Assembly: GCA_019054805.1 (NCBI GenBank)
Contig: JAHQIY010000012.1
Coordinates: 62,001 to 126,000, forward strand
Length of the DNA stretch: 64,000 bases
Direction: 5' to 3'
DNA from: Brachionus manjavacas
Taxonomy: Eukaryota > Rotifera > Eurotatoria > Ploima > Brachionidae
In this document: piece by piece, positions 55,701-64,000 of the stretch
Position numbering within the stretch: position 1 is the stretch's first letter
Layout: each line of letters begins with the position of its first letter
Made by a program: the position numbers and the translations under genes
Notes under the pieces: generated by a model
Databases searched by the model: none
What the model saw: the letters and a program-made list of their open reading frames with translations, nothing else
Told to the model about the DNA's origin: nothing

Positions 55701-56089
55701 CACTTACTCAGTCCCTTGGATATGTCGTCCAGTGTGACCAGCAGCGTTCGCTTGACCATGTCCAAATTTTTGTCTTGGTCAAAATCGTCCATCATCCATT
55801 TGTACGCGTTCCTGGACTTTTTGCCCACATTTTTGACATTTTCTTTGTTGTCGGTGGCGGTTTTGGGCTCGCACAGCCACATGTCGTCCTGGTCAAGGTC
55901 GGCCTCTTCGATAAAATCCACCCGGTCCAGCTTGCTCTCGTTGAGGTCGTCGATGAGAGTCGCATGATTGTCGGATGTGAGCGACGAGTCGAGCAGCGAT
56001 TTGGGCGTCTTGCTGGTGAGCAGCGTTTTGGCGCCGGTGTTGGGCTGCGGCGACGAGAACTGGATCAAATCGTCTGAATTCTCGATCAT
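42913..56089 (-). CDS. SLAIN: SLAIN motif-containing protein (7 exons)
   Basis: Exons, in order: 56089-55708, 55649-55491, 55431-55315, 48614-48342, 48269-47787, 44028-43909 and 43769-42913. Every junction has GT/AG and phase 1, giving about 796 residues. SLAIN1/2 bind EB1 and ch-TOG at growing microtubule plus-ends and promote processive growth. Diagnostic segments are the acidic DQDDMWLCEPK near the N-terminus (WLY-SPK in vertebrates), TDLQVVAKMQEENLRQ in exon 5 (vertebrate TDVQIMARLQEESLRQ), and the C-terminus with VKARRSFLPQP and a final DWKDGCY. Ser/Pro/Arg-rich sequence with SRLP/SRIP motifs fits EB1-binding SxIP sites. Coding DNA is GC-rich. The ATG at 56089 is preceded by an AG (GTTCGCAG), so upstream exons, perhaps a coiled coil, are possible. 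Introns contain nested transposons. Confidence 0.88.
43909..44028 (-). CDS. SLAIN: SLAIN exon 6 (40 codons)
   Basis: Between acceptor TTTTTTCAG and donor CAAG|GTAAAC it encodes FFWDDEALDLDSAKIASPDK, then SALLCSRCSQPVDQ. The C-x2-C pair could bind metal with that of exon 4, but this is speculative. It is open only between its splice sites and is kept because of perfect phase fit with both neighbours. Confidence 0.75.
44170..45195 (+). mobile_element. Jockey-like LINE, copy C, interrupted by an insertion
   Basis: RT palm (GVPQGS equivalent mutated to VVPQASVISTLL), DDL block with a frameshift, and thumb (ISVEKWCSVVFSRYKKK) run to 44715. The family sequence resumes at about 45056 (SLVGSILDYSFPCLSSFSEN) and ends at about 45195. 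It lies in SLAIN intron 5. Confidence 0.85.
44716..45055. mobile_element. About 340-bp insertion in LINE copy C (unclassified)
   Basis: Compared with copies A and G, about 340 extra bases separate AGGAAAT from TATAAATC. They are non-coding, contain GGAACGTGGCGCCACTTC and CCCCTATAAAAGG (a TATA-like box), and could be a solo LTR or MITE. I cannot define termini or a clear target duplication. Confidence 0.45.
45200..46095 (+). mobile_element. Third LINE type: RT C-terminal half
   Basis: Frames encode VRQGCVLSPALF (mutated), then PITIDGTPIECVNEFAYLGS, TISTTLGTHRDIKNRLAKAK, LKPVWKSNNYSKETKLKI, SLNTFHTRSLRRILGL, KNKRLRWLRHVHRM, KRALQWTPQG, and finally MTWGEARVKAKDRLEW and VMTLCSTRSE. This is the standard C-terminal layout of a widespread invertebrate endonuclease/RT LINE. 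Stops break it at 45657, 45700, 45938 and 45969. It lies in SLAIN intron 5. Confidence 0.8.
46100..47030. other. SLAIN intron 5, no feature recognised
   Basis: AT-rich sequence between the LINE and the 58-bp tandem array. No open frame or repeat that I can name. Confidence 0.35.
47041..47589. repeat. 58-bp tandem repeat, about 9 copies
   Basis: The unit begins ACATTCTAAATTTGATGTAA and includes CACATTTATAAGCTTACATT. Nine TAAGCTTA cores recur every 58 bp. Units 3 and 7 share GATTTAATTA in place of CATTATATTA, so duplication has partly occurred in four-unit blocks. The array lies in SLAIN intron 5, about 200 nt downstream of the exon 5 donor. Confidence 0.92.
47787..48269 (-). CDS. SLAIN: SLAIN exon 5 with the conserved Q-E-E-x-L-R-Q motif
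   Basis: 161 codons. DFTDLQVVAKMQEENLRQSV is the strongest family match in the gene. RRDSASSSDHSSISST is a likely phosphorylated serine run. Acceptor ACTTAAG, donor AGTG|GTAAGT (full consensus). Confidence 0.88.
48342..48614 (-). CDS. SLAIN: SLAIN exon 4
   Basis: 91 codons: KESLSSLSDNEIEDLDENVF, then TWCVLGSDEHGDEDELAVHI and a C-x2-C pair (VCAACRTNSSSS). Acceptor GTTTAAG, donor GAGG|GTAATA. I know no counterpart of this part in vertebrate SLAIN. Confidence 0.75.
49895..51123 (+). mobile_element. MULE-like element with perfect 26-bp inverted ends, encoding SWIM and AT-hook pieces
   Basis: 49895-49920 and 51098-51123 are exact 26-bp inverted repeats (core ACGTAAAATTTGGTAAAT). Further GTAAA-rich imperfect repeats lie inside. 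At 50280 a frame reads SECTCPYLRKNNICKHILVL, a SWIM zinc finger (C-x-C-x8-C-x-H; only the last spacing is short). After a one-base shift comes KKALMIQPTELQIRYYVRNQ, then an acidic linker and the AT-hook PKKKRGRPTGSKNKPK, ending at 50748. The catalytic part is missing. It lies in SLAIN intron 3. Confidence 0.7.
51490..52800 (+). mobile_element. Jockey-like LINE, copy E, split by a MULE-like insertion
   Basis: The thumb region (degraded KKSKIQQLGQY..) runs 51490-51670. The family sequence resumes at about 52600 (AACTAGAAAAAGGATCGAAA) and ends with tail TCTAAAGAAGCTTTTACTCA (52754-52780), in which the hairpin has two mismatches. Confidence 0.7.
51678..52594 (+). mobile_element. MULE-like derivative nested in LINE copy E
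   Basis: The termini are exact 17-bp inverted repeats ATGTAACAGAATGACAT (51678-51694 and 52578-52594). Inside, LCDCSMFS and FHIKELAMN (joined across an apparent intron ending TTATTTTTAG at about 52130) resemble a SWIM C-x-C...(C)xH. RKKARPVRLKASTNALTRQP and an AT-hook (KKSGRPVGSYKQKKF) follow. The layout is the same as the element at 49895. Confidence 0.6.
53085..53830 (-). mobile_element. Jockey-like LINE, copy F
   Basis: The minus strand reads (decayed) ELKERCNSMLNLKKY, RKWGLKPKT, SLIGSILDYAFPCLNSISET and RGFEKA, and ends with the tail in reverse (CTGTACCGAACTATTGCTCC at 53098-53117) with one stem mismatch. Confidence 0.8.
54018..54870. mobile_element. GTAAA-rich repeat pair in inverted orientation
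   Basis: 54018-54300 repeats the element at 27603. 54660-54870 is the same sequence reversed (TTCATGAAAATCGGTTTTTT then TTTACAATAATTATCG). Together they make a large imperfect inverted repeat, about 850 bp overall, in SLAIN intron 3. Confidence 0.6.
55315..55431 (-). CDS. SLAIN: SLAIN exon 3
   Basis: 39 codons (LNRTYSKESGLDLIDSLRQI, then IETPVSNRPSVKRLFN). Acceptor CTAGTTTAG, donor AGTG|GTAAAT. The following intron is about 6.7 kb and filled with MULE-like and LINE sequence. Confidence 0.75.
55491..55649 (-). CDS. SLAIN: SLAIN exon 2
   Basis: 53 codons, Ser/Thr/Pro-rich (RRSRSVSTTRTTHSYYNN, PPPTPSSRFLEPQTP). Acceptor TTTGCTAG, donor GCAG|GTAATT. Confidence 0.75.
55708..56089 (-). CDS. SLAIN: SLAIN exon 1 (first recognised)
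   Basis: Encodes MIENSDDLIQFSSPQPN, an acidic stretch (VDFIEEADLDQDDMWL) and SRNAYKWMMDDFDQDKN, corresponding to the conserved N-terminal W-L-x-x-PK and PLQWCRQVLD-like segments of SLAIN proteins. The donor is CTGA|GTAAGT. Confidence 0.75.
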
Positions 56090-57080
56090 TTTGTGTGCTG
56101 CGAACAAAAACAGAGGAAGAAAAAAAACTCAAAAACTCAAGACCTAAATCGAGTTGGAAAAACTATGAAAATCAATAAAGAATTTTATTTTTTTGAAATT
56201 TTTTATTTTTTTTTTTGTTTTTTGGGAATTTATTAGCATTTTTAATTTGGCGAGAGTCAAAAGAGAGACGTAGAGAAAAAATGAATTTTTATTTCTCTAT
56301 TTTTTCTTTTTTTTTAAGAGCAAATTTAAGTTATAAAAAGTTCATGTGGCCACTTTTGGTCACACACTCGCCAAACCGGCCAAAACAAACATGACCCATT
56401 TGTTTTGATTACAAATCGTTTAATTCGTTCACTCCTAATCAACGCGAATAGTTAATTGATGATGAACTTTGCAAAGTGAAGCTGTTAAGAGCCAAAGAAT
56501 AAAGCGCTCATTATGATCCAGATGTAGAGCTAGGCACTGTGAATTCTGCAACACAGCAAGTATCAATTTTTTAAGAGCTTTATTCAACCGATTGCGTTAT
56601 TTTCGCTGTAAACAATCTTTTTTTTAGCAAAGCAAAGTCATGAGCAAACTTGTGCCTAAGTCATTAAGCCAAGGACTAGACTTAGATATTTTTTTTTAAA
56701 GTCAAGTCTTTGAATTGACTTGATAGATGACTTGAAATTTTTTTAAATGGTTTCTTTTTATTTTAATAAAATAAATTTAAATTAAAAAATAGAAATTGCT
56801 TAATGATTAGTTTATTTTCTTCATCTTGGTTTTTTTTTTCTCAAAAATAATAATATAGAAAAATAACTAAATATCTAACATTGTTAAAGATTGTTAAATG
56901 TAAGTGCAATATTCAAATGCAAAAAATACTTTTAGAATGGACTTCACTAGAGCCTAATTGAAGAATAGAGATATTTAATTTACTAGAACAATTTTTTACG
57001 GAAAATTTTATAAATTTACTTAAAATTGCCAAAGTAAAAAATAGTAAATTTACAACATCTTCCGTAAATTGCTGTAAAAA

Positions 57081-57665
57081 CAGAAAGTCATACTAGTACT
57101 CAGAGACCGCAGCTACCAAGACAGGCTCGCCATCCTGAACCTAACCACCCTCGAATCACGCAGATCAAGGGGTGACCTCATCTCCCACTACAAGATCGCA
57201 AATGGACTACTTGACATCAACTGGTTAGCCTCAATCAAACTTATGTCGTCCATCGCCTGCCACGGCCCAGTTTGTCCAACTATCTAACAGCCCGGCGCGA
57301 ACAAATTTCCTAAATAACAGAGTTGCATCTACCTGGAACAACCTCGCGTCCTCGATTGTCAGCGCTCCAACCCTTAACAGCTTCAAGGCTCGCTTCGACA
57401 TACATCTTGCCCGCACGAACACCGCCACCACCTAAACCTCAACGACCAATCATGGCCCAGTCAGTGAGACGGTGAGTTGAAGGCCTGGACAGTCCCCAGA
57501 AGCGTTTACGCTAGGACTGGGGGGGGGGGTTCTTAACTCGAACACTCATCGTCCCACATTCCTTCTCGCCAAACGCACAACCAGTCATCATAGCGATTCA
57601 AGTTGTTTTGGATTGCTCGCAGGGTGCTTCCCTGCTATGACTCAATTTATTATTATTATTATTAC
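57081..57665 (+). mobile_element. Fourth LINE type (CR1/L2-like) 3' fragment with hairpin tail
   Basis: RSYQDRLAILNLTTLESRRS, then RGDLISHYKIANGLLDINW and, after frameshifts, NRVASTWNNLASSIVSAPTL and NSFKARFDIHLAR form the characteristic C-terminus of many animal LINEs. It is far GC-richer than its surroundings, which suggests recent arrival. A G9 run lies at 57522-57530. The end carries the hairpin GCAGGG-TGCTT-CCCTGC, then TTATTATTATTA repeats. Confidence 0.8.
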
Positions 57666-57669
57666 TGTA

Positions 57670-60600
57670 AAATAATTAATAATTTATTTAAGATAATCTT
57701 TTATCTGGTAAATATATCTTTTTATTAGATAGTGAAGAGATTTGCAAATGAAAAAGGACAGATTCTGGGGTATTATGATAAAAAATTTCCTAATGAAATG
57801 GAAGAGATAAAAAGTAAGCATTTTAATGAAAAAAAACAGCTTTAATTTTAATTGTTTTTACTAAAGAGGATTTTTTGAAACTTGTGCCAAAAAATTCTAG
57901 ATTAAAAAATATAATTAAAAAATATTAAAAAATATAAAATAAAATTAAAAATTTTAAAATTAAGGCTTAACTTTTATGTTAATTTTAAAAACTCAAAAAA
58001 AATTTATTTTAAGTTAAATCATTCTAAAGGATTTAAAACAAAAGTAAAAAATTCACAAAATTTACTTAAAAAATATACAAAGTCAGGTCATTTACTTGAT
58101 TTTAAAACGACTTATAAATGACTTAAATTTTCGTTTTTAATTGTTGATTTAGATATCCAAAGTTTTTTTAACTCGAGATTTAAGCAATGATATTTAGAAC
58201 TTGACAAGAAAGGAGAATTTTACCAAAAGTTTTTTCATATTTTCTTGTACGATCTTTATCAAAAATTTCATTTGACAAATGTGCAAGAACAATTGAATAG
58301 GATTTTGAATTATTCTCATTAATATTAATTTATAAGAAATAAATGGAAATCTTAATTTTTTTTTATTCTTTAATTAACTAAATGTTAACATTTAAATTTT
58401 GAATAAATTCAAAAAAAATTATTTATGTTCACCTCTAGAAAACTACGATTTCTTATTTTAAATATTAGGTTCAAATGGGTCTCTGTTTTAATGATTATGG
58501 CTTTTTGTTTCTTTACTCTTGTAAACATATTTATACATAAATTTATACTTGAAAAAAATTTTTACTCAAAGTTTTGATAGCTTTACTTAAATTGTGTAAA
58601 AATCATGAATGACGATGACTTCGCCATGTTTTACAACTAGCAGACTTGAAAGGGATTTAATAACTCTTTTGGCCAAAATTCCTTACAATACTGTTCGCTC
58701 ATCTCATTCCAAGACTAATTGCAATCTTAAAAATTTGACACAAAATTAGTTGGATAGACACAAAATTTACCAAGAAAAACGCATCTTTAAGTTTCATACC
58801 TATTTCGAAGAAAACGAAGTTAATTTATCAAGCTATTATTTTGATAATAAGTATTATATTTGCCAAGATTATAATTTGATCTATCATATGCATCATTTTT
58901 GTAGCTATACCTGTAAAGATTATCACAGGGTATATATTTAACATAAACATGTTTTAGCGTTAATAACTCCAGAGATTTGTGATTGATGATTTTTTAGCCC
59001 TGAAAAAAGAAGACAAAATTGAGTTATGATTAAAATTTATTTATTATATGTGAAGTTTAAGGATACTTACCTTTTTGGAAAGATTGTGTCACGAATTGTT
59101 TGTAGTGAATACGATGTTTTTTTTTTTAGAATTTATAGATTGTGCTTAAAATGAAAAAGGAAACTATTGAAAACTTTGTATATGTAACTAGATTTCAATG
59201 GATCCAGCTACCATAGATGTCTTCCTTGTAAGAAATCTCCGCAAGTATGCTTGCCGTAGCTTATTTGTTATTATTATTATTATATGACTTATTTATTTTT
59301 TTTTATACGTTATTTTTATGATTTATACTTTAATTTATTTACTCTTACACTTAAATAAATTATTAAACATTGATATTTCAAAATGTTCATTTATGTATAA
59401 ATCTTTAAGTGTATTTTTTTTTGATAGATAAAGGTTTCAATTTAATTAGAAGTGTCAAACTCTAAACAAATGTTTGGTATCAATTTTTTTAAATTTTTTA
59501 GTATTTAAAAAATGTCAGAGTCTTCATGTTATTAATATTCCTTGTAAAATTTTGAGTTCTTCAATCTGTACTGCAAGATAAGCTCGCCTCTGACAATTCC
59601 TTCTTCCGCTGAAGTCAAATTGAACTTTGCTAACCGTTCCTCATAATTTAGGCATTACTTAGTAATAAAAGTTTAATTTGCGAGGAACGAGCATATTAAG
59701 CAGACGTGAGCATGCGTACAGAATATAACGTACTTTTTAAAAAGAATTCTTGACGTAACTAAGATTAGTATACGCACAATAAAATTAAAATAGATGTTAT
59801 TTTTAAAAGAACACAATATTTTATATTTATGCATATAAAACCTAAAATTTTTTTAAATTAATTAATTAACGTCTTGTTACTCGCAATAAAAAGCCCTGCT
59901 TCTTTATCTTATTTATAAATCGTTCTGGGTGGAAAAAAGCTTGAATAAGAGTCATTAAGATCTAACCTTACACAAATTCTGAGCCAAATCAAATTCGAAA
60001 ATAAATCTGAAAAGCCATTTAGAGTAAAATTATACACCTTGACAAAAAAATGAGTATTGAAAATTATCTGAAATTTATTACACAAATAGTAATAGTCTAA
60101 ATGATCTGTATTTGAAAAAAATTCAAAATCTGTTGAAACTAAAAAAAGAAGCAATCGTAGAAATAAACGATTAAAAAAATTTATATATTTTTATTATCTG
60201 TTAAAAATGACTTATTTTATAAAAATTTCCTCTTTGCTTTTGATTAACATCGCTCATGTCACCAGCAGCATTTAAAAAAAAACTTATTCCAAAGGATTAA
60301 AAAAAAAAGAGATCATTCAGTCTTATTTAATTAAAAATATAACAAAATTTTTTTAACTAACTGCGTAACAGTACATTAGAAAAATTTTCTTTCTTATCAG
60401 ACTTGTTTTTAAGTCACAAAAATTTAAGTCAAAGTTATGACTTAAGTCAATTTAAGTCAAAATATTTTTTTTTTATTGAAGTTAAGTCAAGTCAATTAAT
60501 TTTCTGATTTAAAAAAAAAAAGATTAATTTAATAACGAGCTTTTTTTTTAATTTTTCATTTTTTTAAGTATTTAGTTTTATTTATGCAATTCTGACCAAA

Positions 60601-60880
60601 ATACTCCTAACTACTCCTAATTTTTTTCCTTATTTGCTTGCTGAATCGTTCAATATTTATAAATGTATAACTTTTGTTTAGGTATCAATTTTAGAAAGCA
60701 GCCAAAGCTTCAAAGCTAACACTTCTTTAGTTATAAACTCCAAGTTATACAAAAGTCTCTAGTGATATCACAAGACTTGTTTCAATTTATCTTTTTTAAA
60801 TTTCAATTAAATTTTTTTTCTTATTTTACTTTTTGATTTTGATTTTAAAATTTGAAGAAGCCTAAATTCAATACAGAAAA
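57670..60880. other. Intergenic DNA, no supported gene
   Basis: AT-rich with scattered short open frames (58750-58941 plus, 59909-60154 minus), none with recognised domains. The minus-strand frame near 60150 is hydrophobic and might be a decayed relative of the receptor family. A decayed LINE tail (GAAGAAGCCTAAATTCAATA) lies at about 60855. Confidence 0.35.
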
Positions 60881-61119
60881 GCAATAAAATAAATAAATAT
60901 TTAATAATAAATTGTTGTGCTTCTTTCAATAGCTCCATCACCATCACCAACTTGACTCAACTCAAATGTCTTTTTACATAGTTCATTTCTCTTTGCTTTA
61001 AAACGAGACTAAAAAATAGATAAAAAAACCAAACACTAAAAGTATTTTTATATTTTTTTTCAAATCTAAATATTGTAAAATCTTAACATTCTTAATTTGT
61101 ATTCTTTTCTTTTTTTTTG

Positions 61120-61375
61120 TTAGCTAAGTCTGCAAAAAGACGTGAACTTGAGGGCCTTAAACAACACTTTAAAATCCTTCGTAGAATAGAAGAAATTCAT
61201 TGACACAAAAGACCAACTATTGAAAAACTAGAAGGAGGTCATAAGGCATTAGCACTTGGCAGAATGATCTTTCTTTTCAACCGAATAGCGAACAAGTGGA
61301 ATAATTTACTCGAACAAGTTGTCAGCCAAAGTGAAACAAATAGCTTCAAAAATAAGCTTTAAAAAAAACATTTTG
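61120..61375 (+). mobile_element. Decayed LINE C-terminus (NRxANxWN type)
   Basis: A frame near 61240-61360 reads RMIFLFNRIANKWNNLLEQV, then VSQSETNSFKNKL and a stop, the usual last 35 residues of CR1/L2-like LINEs (compare NRVASTWNNL at 57311). Upstream frames are broken. Confidence 0.6.
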
Positions 61376-61639
61376 CATGAAAATTTAAATTTTTCGATTT
61401 TTTTTATTAATTTAATTAAAACAATATTTTTTTTTGTATTTTTTAGTAAAAAATGTAAAATTTAAGTAAAATTTTTTTATTACAAACAAAACACAAATAA
61501 TAACTATACTTGAATTTAAAATTTTGGTTACAAAAATTTTGTTTTTTTTATTTAGTAAATTCATTTTTGTATATAGCATACATTATATTATGCGGGCTCA
61601 CCTGCTACTTTTTTTCAGTATTACCGTAAGAGTCAGTCT

Positions 61640-61830
61640 AATTTGCAATTTTTGCGGTAGTGAAGAAACCTGTCAAAACTTGAATAAAATTTTACTTTAC
61701 TTTTTATTCTTATTTTATTCTATTTAACCTTATTTTCATTTTTTCTTTAATATTTAATTTTTTTTTTAAATCTGAAGGAGCTTAAGCTCGGTGAAGAAAT
61801 ACAAATAAATAAATAAATAAATAATCTCCA
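61640..61830 (+). mobile_element. LINE tail with perfect hairpin
   Basis: TCTGAAGGAGCTTAAGCTCG (61771-61790), then AAATAAATAAATAAATAAAT. The stem is fully palindromic here (GAGCTTAAGCTC). Confidence 0.6.
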
Positions 61831-62154
61831 TGCTTGAGTACCGTCTTTGTTTGGTTTTTTTAATCTTTAACAAAGGTGTTCTTCATAAAAAAGCATAAGA
61901 CTACCTTTATTCGAGGGAACAAATTCATTTTTTAAAAATGAACTCAAAAATTGAATTGAAAAAGGTTCCAAAAAAATCACCATGTTTAATTAGGTATAAG
62001 AGTCTAAGTTGTTCTTTTTTAATGCACATAATTAATCTTAGTTAAATTTACTCTTAATCTTTATTCGAATAAATCATTAAAATTAACAGTAAAATGACAA
62101 CGTTTTAACACTTAAATGTAAAAAATAAAATATTCTCCACCTATTTTTTCTTCG

Positions 62155-62920
62155 GTTCATTAAGTCTTGTTCAGTAGTCTTCTCTAGGTACAAAAAAGAG
62201 AGTGATGATCTAAACTTAAAAATTTATGGAAACAGAGTAATGAACCAAAAAGAAATCAAGTTTCTTGGTATTAAATTTGATTCTAAGTTAAACTTTAATA
62301 TACTACTAGACGAAATTAAAAAACGCTGCAACTAAAGGCTAAATGTCATTAAGATATTGTCAAATAAAAAATGGGGTCTCACTCAAAACACACTAGGAAA
62401 TTTATATAAATCTTTAGTCGGATCTATTTTAGACTATTCTTTTCCTTGCTTGAATTCATTTTCAGAAAATAATATCAAAAAACTACAAGCAATTCAGAAT
62501 ACAGCAGTCAGATGATCCTTAAGTTAAAATATGATACTCCCTCCAACATCGTGCATCATGAAGCTTTTAATAAACTAAAATTACTAACAGTCTCAAATCG
62601 GCTTTTCGAGTTGAGTGAGAGATATGTTGGGACAGGACTCAGTCATTCTATTCCATTGGTTGTAATACTGGTGGAGGAATACAAAGAAGGTTTCGAATCG
62701 AGATATATTGAATGTCCAACTCCATTCTGTAATTGCTACCTTACTATTTCCTCCTTTTTTCCTGAAACCTGAACTATGTAAACATTTGCCACATGTGACA
62801 ATCTATGTCTTCTAAACTTTCATTTTTTTTTAGCTTATTTACTTTATTTTGATTTTGATTTTTTAATTTATTCTGAAGGAGCCCTAGCTCGGTACAGAAA
62901 ACAAATAATATAAAATAAAA
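62155..62920 (+). mobile_element. Jockey-like LINE, copy G: best-preserved 3' end
   Basis: Carries the RT thumb (SVVFSRYKKESDDLNLKIYG, FLGIKFDSKLNFN, LQAIQNTAVR) with one base lost near 62513, then the ORF end [10 protein letters not shown]-like and stop at 62770. A 100-bp 3' UTR and tail TCTGAAGGAGCCCTAGCTCG (62872-62891) and ACAAATAATATAAAATAAAA follow. It is about 95% identical by eye to copy A over the shared part. Confidence 0.88.
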
Positions 62921-62929
62921 TAAAGATTT

Positions 62930-64000
62930 TTTTTGATTATTGTCATTTTATAGTAAATTAATTATATCGTTGTAATTTTATCGTGAACCTCCAAAATGCT
63001 TAAAAAAAGTCTTTTATTATCATAAAAGATGTAACTTAAATATTAATTTTTCTTGAGTTGAATTTTTTTTGCATTTTTTTTCTTAATTAGTTGAATCTAT
63101 ATCAAAATAATTTTTTTTTAGATTTGTTTCATTTTTCTTTAATTAGCTATTTTTATATCACATTACTTATGATATACTAAATTAATTAAGAATAAAATTT
63201 ATTAGTTGCCAAAGGAAAAAAAAAAGTGTTGATTTTATATAATTAAGTGGATTATTAAATAAATTTGTGGTAAATTTTGCTCGTTTTGTGGTGGAAAAAT
63301 ATATTAGTTATTTTATTTTTATCTTTTTTAAACCTAATTTTAAAATAATTCATTTAATTTAAACAAAATGAATGAATTAATCTTTTATCAATCAAATTAG
63401 AGTGTTCAAAAGAAACAAATACCGAGGTCACACTACTTGTCTTGGATAGAAGTGACCAATTTTTTATTCTTAGAAAAACATTTTTATAAAATTATATTTA
63501 TCATTTTCAAAAAAATTAAACCAAAACAAAATTTTTTTCGAACAAGCGTTCACTTCCTTTGAGAATAAATTAATTTTGTCTGCCCTAATTGACCAAACAT
63601 GTATCCAGTCTTGCTAATAAGTTTTCAAATAAAAAAATTCTCTTTTATTAATCTTTAAAAATCTTCATTTAAATTTTAGACACAATATCCTATTAATCTT
63701 GATTAACTATTCAAAATGAACTCAAACCCTTTTTTATTCAAAATTTTAGAACAGAAACGATGTCTTTGGTAAAATAAAAATGGTCATTTAAATAAAGGCT
63801 AAAGCTATTTTTTAAATTTAAACTTATTAATATATCTGCTTGAATATACTTGGGCTTAATTTTTGATAAATTCATCTTATCTGCTTTGAACTTAATACTC
63901 TTCGCATAAATCCCAATTAAGACGAACAGTCTTAAATTTTAGTTCACTACATAAGTAAAATGCCATTATTTACCCAAAGAGAAATCTAACTGAATTAGCA
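62930..64000. other. Right-edge intergenic DNA
   Basis: AT-rich, with no open frame of note and no repeat I can name. Confidence 0.35.

Noticed and set aside
1-64000. CRISPR array or bacterial operon
   Set aside because: Spliced animal genes and tandem arrays without unique spacers exclude a CRISPR interpretation of the 29-bp and 58-bp repeats.

Overview
The window is about 64 kb of very AT-rich animal nuclear DNA. Nuclear factor I, SLAIN and nucleobindin genes, spliceosomal introns and a dense load of non-LTR retrotransposons and small DNA transposons all point to a metazoan. Introns of 52-56 nt, extreme AT richness, and a signal-peptide/ectodomain/7TM receptor-like gene resemble monogonont rotifers (Brachionus type). 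That placement is an inference and nothing in the window proves it.

Four conserved genes lie on the minus strand, and their exons are clearly GC-richer than the surroundings: nucleobindin (9071-10355), a nuclear factor I gene (21488-28854, three exons), ACAA2-type mitochondrial 3-ketoacyl-CoA thiolase (32524-33714, one uninterrupted frame), and a SLAIN microtubule plus-end gene (42913-56089, seven exons reconstructed with every intron in phase 1). Plus-strand genes are AT-rich and encode secreted or membrane proteins: a truncated gene at the left edge (1-641), a short secreted peptide (3681-3800), an ApoD-like lipocalin (5471-6149, two 56-nt introns), a two-CBM1 plus EGF membrane protein (14026-15168), and a receptor-like gene that looks broken (37147-40625).

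Most of the rest is mobile DNA. One Jockey-like LINE family recurs at least eight times and ends in a conserved stem-loop tail (GAGC-NNNN-GCTC) followed by AT-rich repeats. Several isolated tails mark shorter or older copies. At least four other LINE types are present as 3' fragments. Cut-and-paste elements include two pogo/Tigger-like elements, four MULE-like remnants (FAR1-like, SWIM and AT-hook pieces), several MITEs, a tRNA-headed SINE candidate, and a large foldback palindrome at 34923-35560. Tandem arrays sit in introns: 7 x 29 bp in the NFI gene and about 9 x 58 bp in the SLAIN gene.

The genes do not form one pathway. The main story is a few conserved animal genes whose introns and flanks have filled with nested transposons. 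The points most worth following up are the foldback palindrome, the LINE tail hairpin family, the SWIM/AT-hook element with perfect 26-bp inverted ends, the CBM1-EGF membrane protein and the broken receptor gene.
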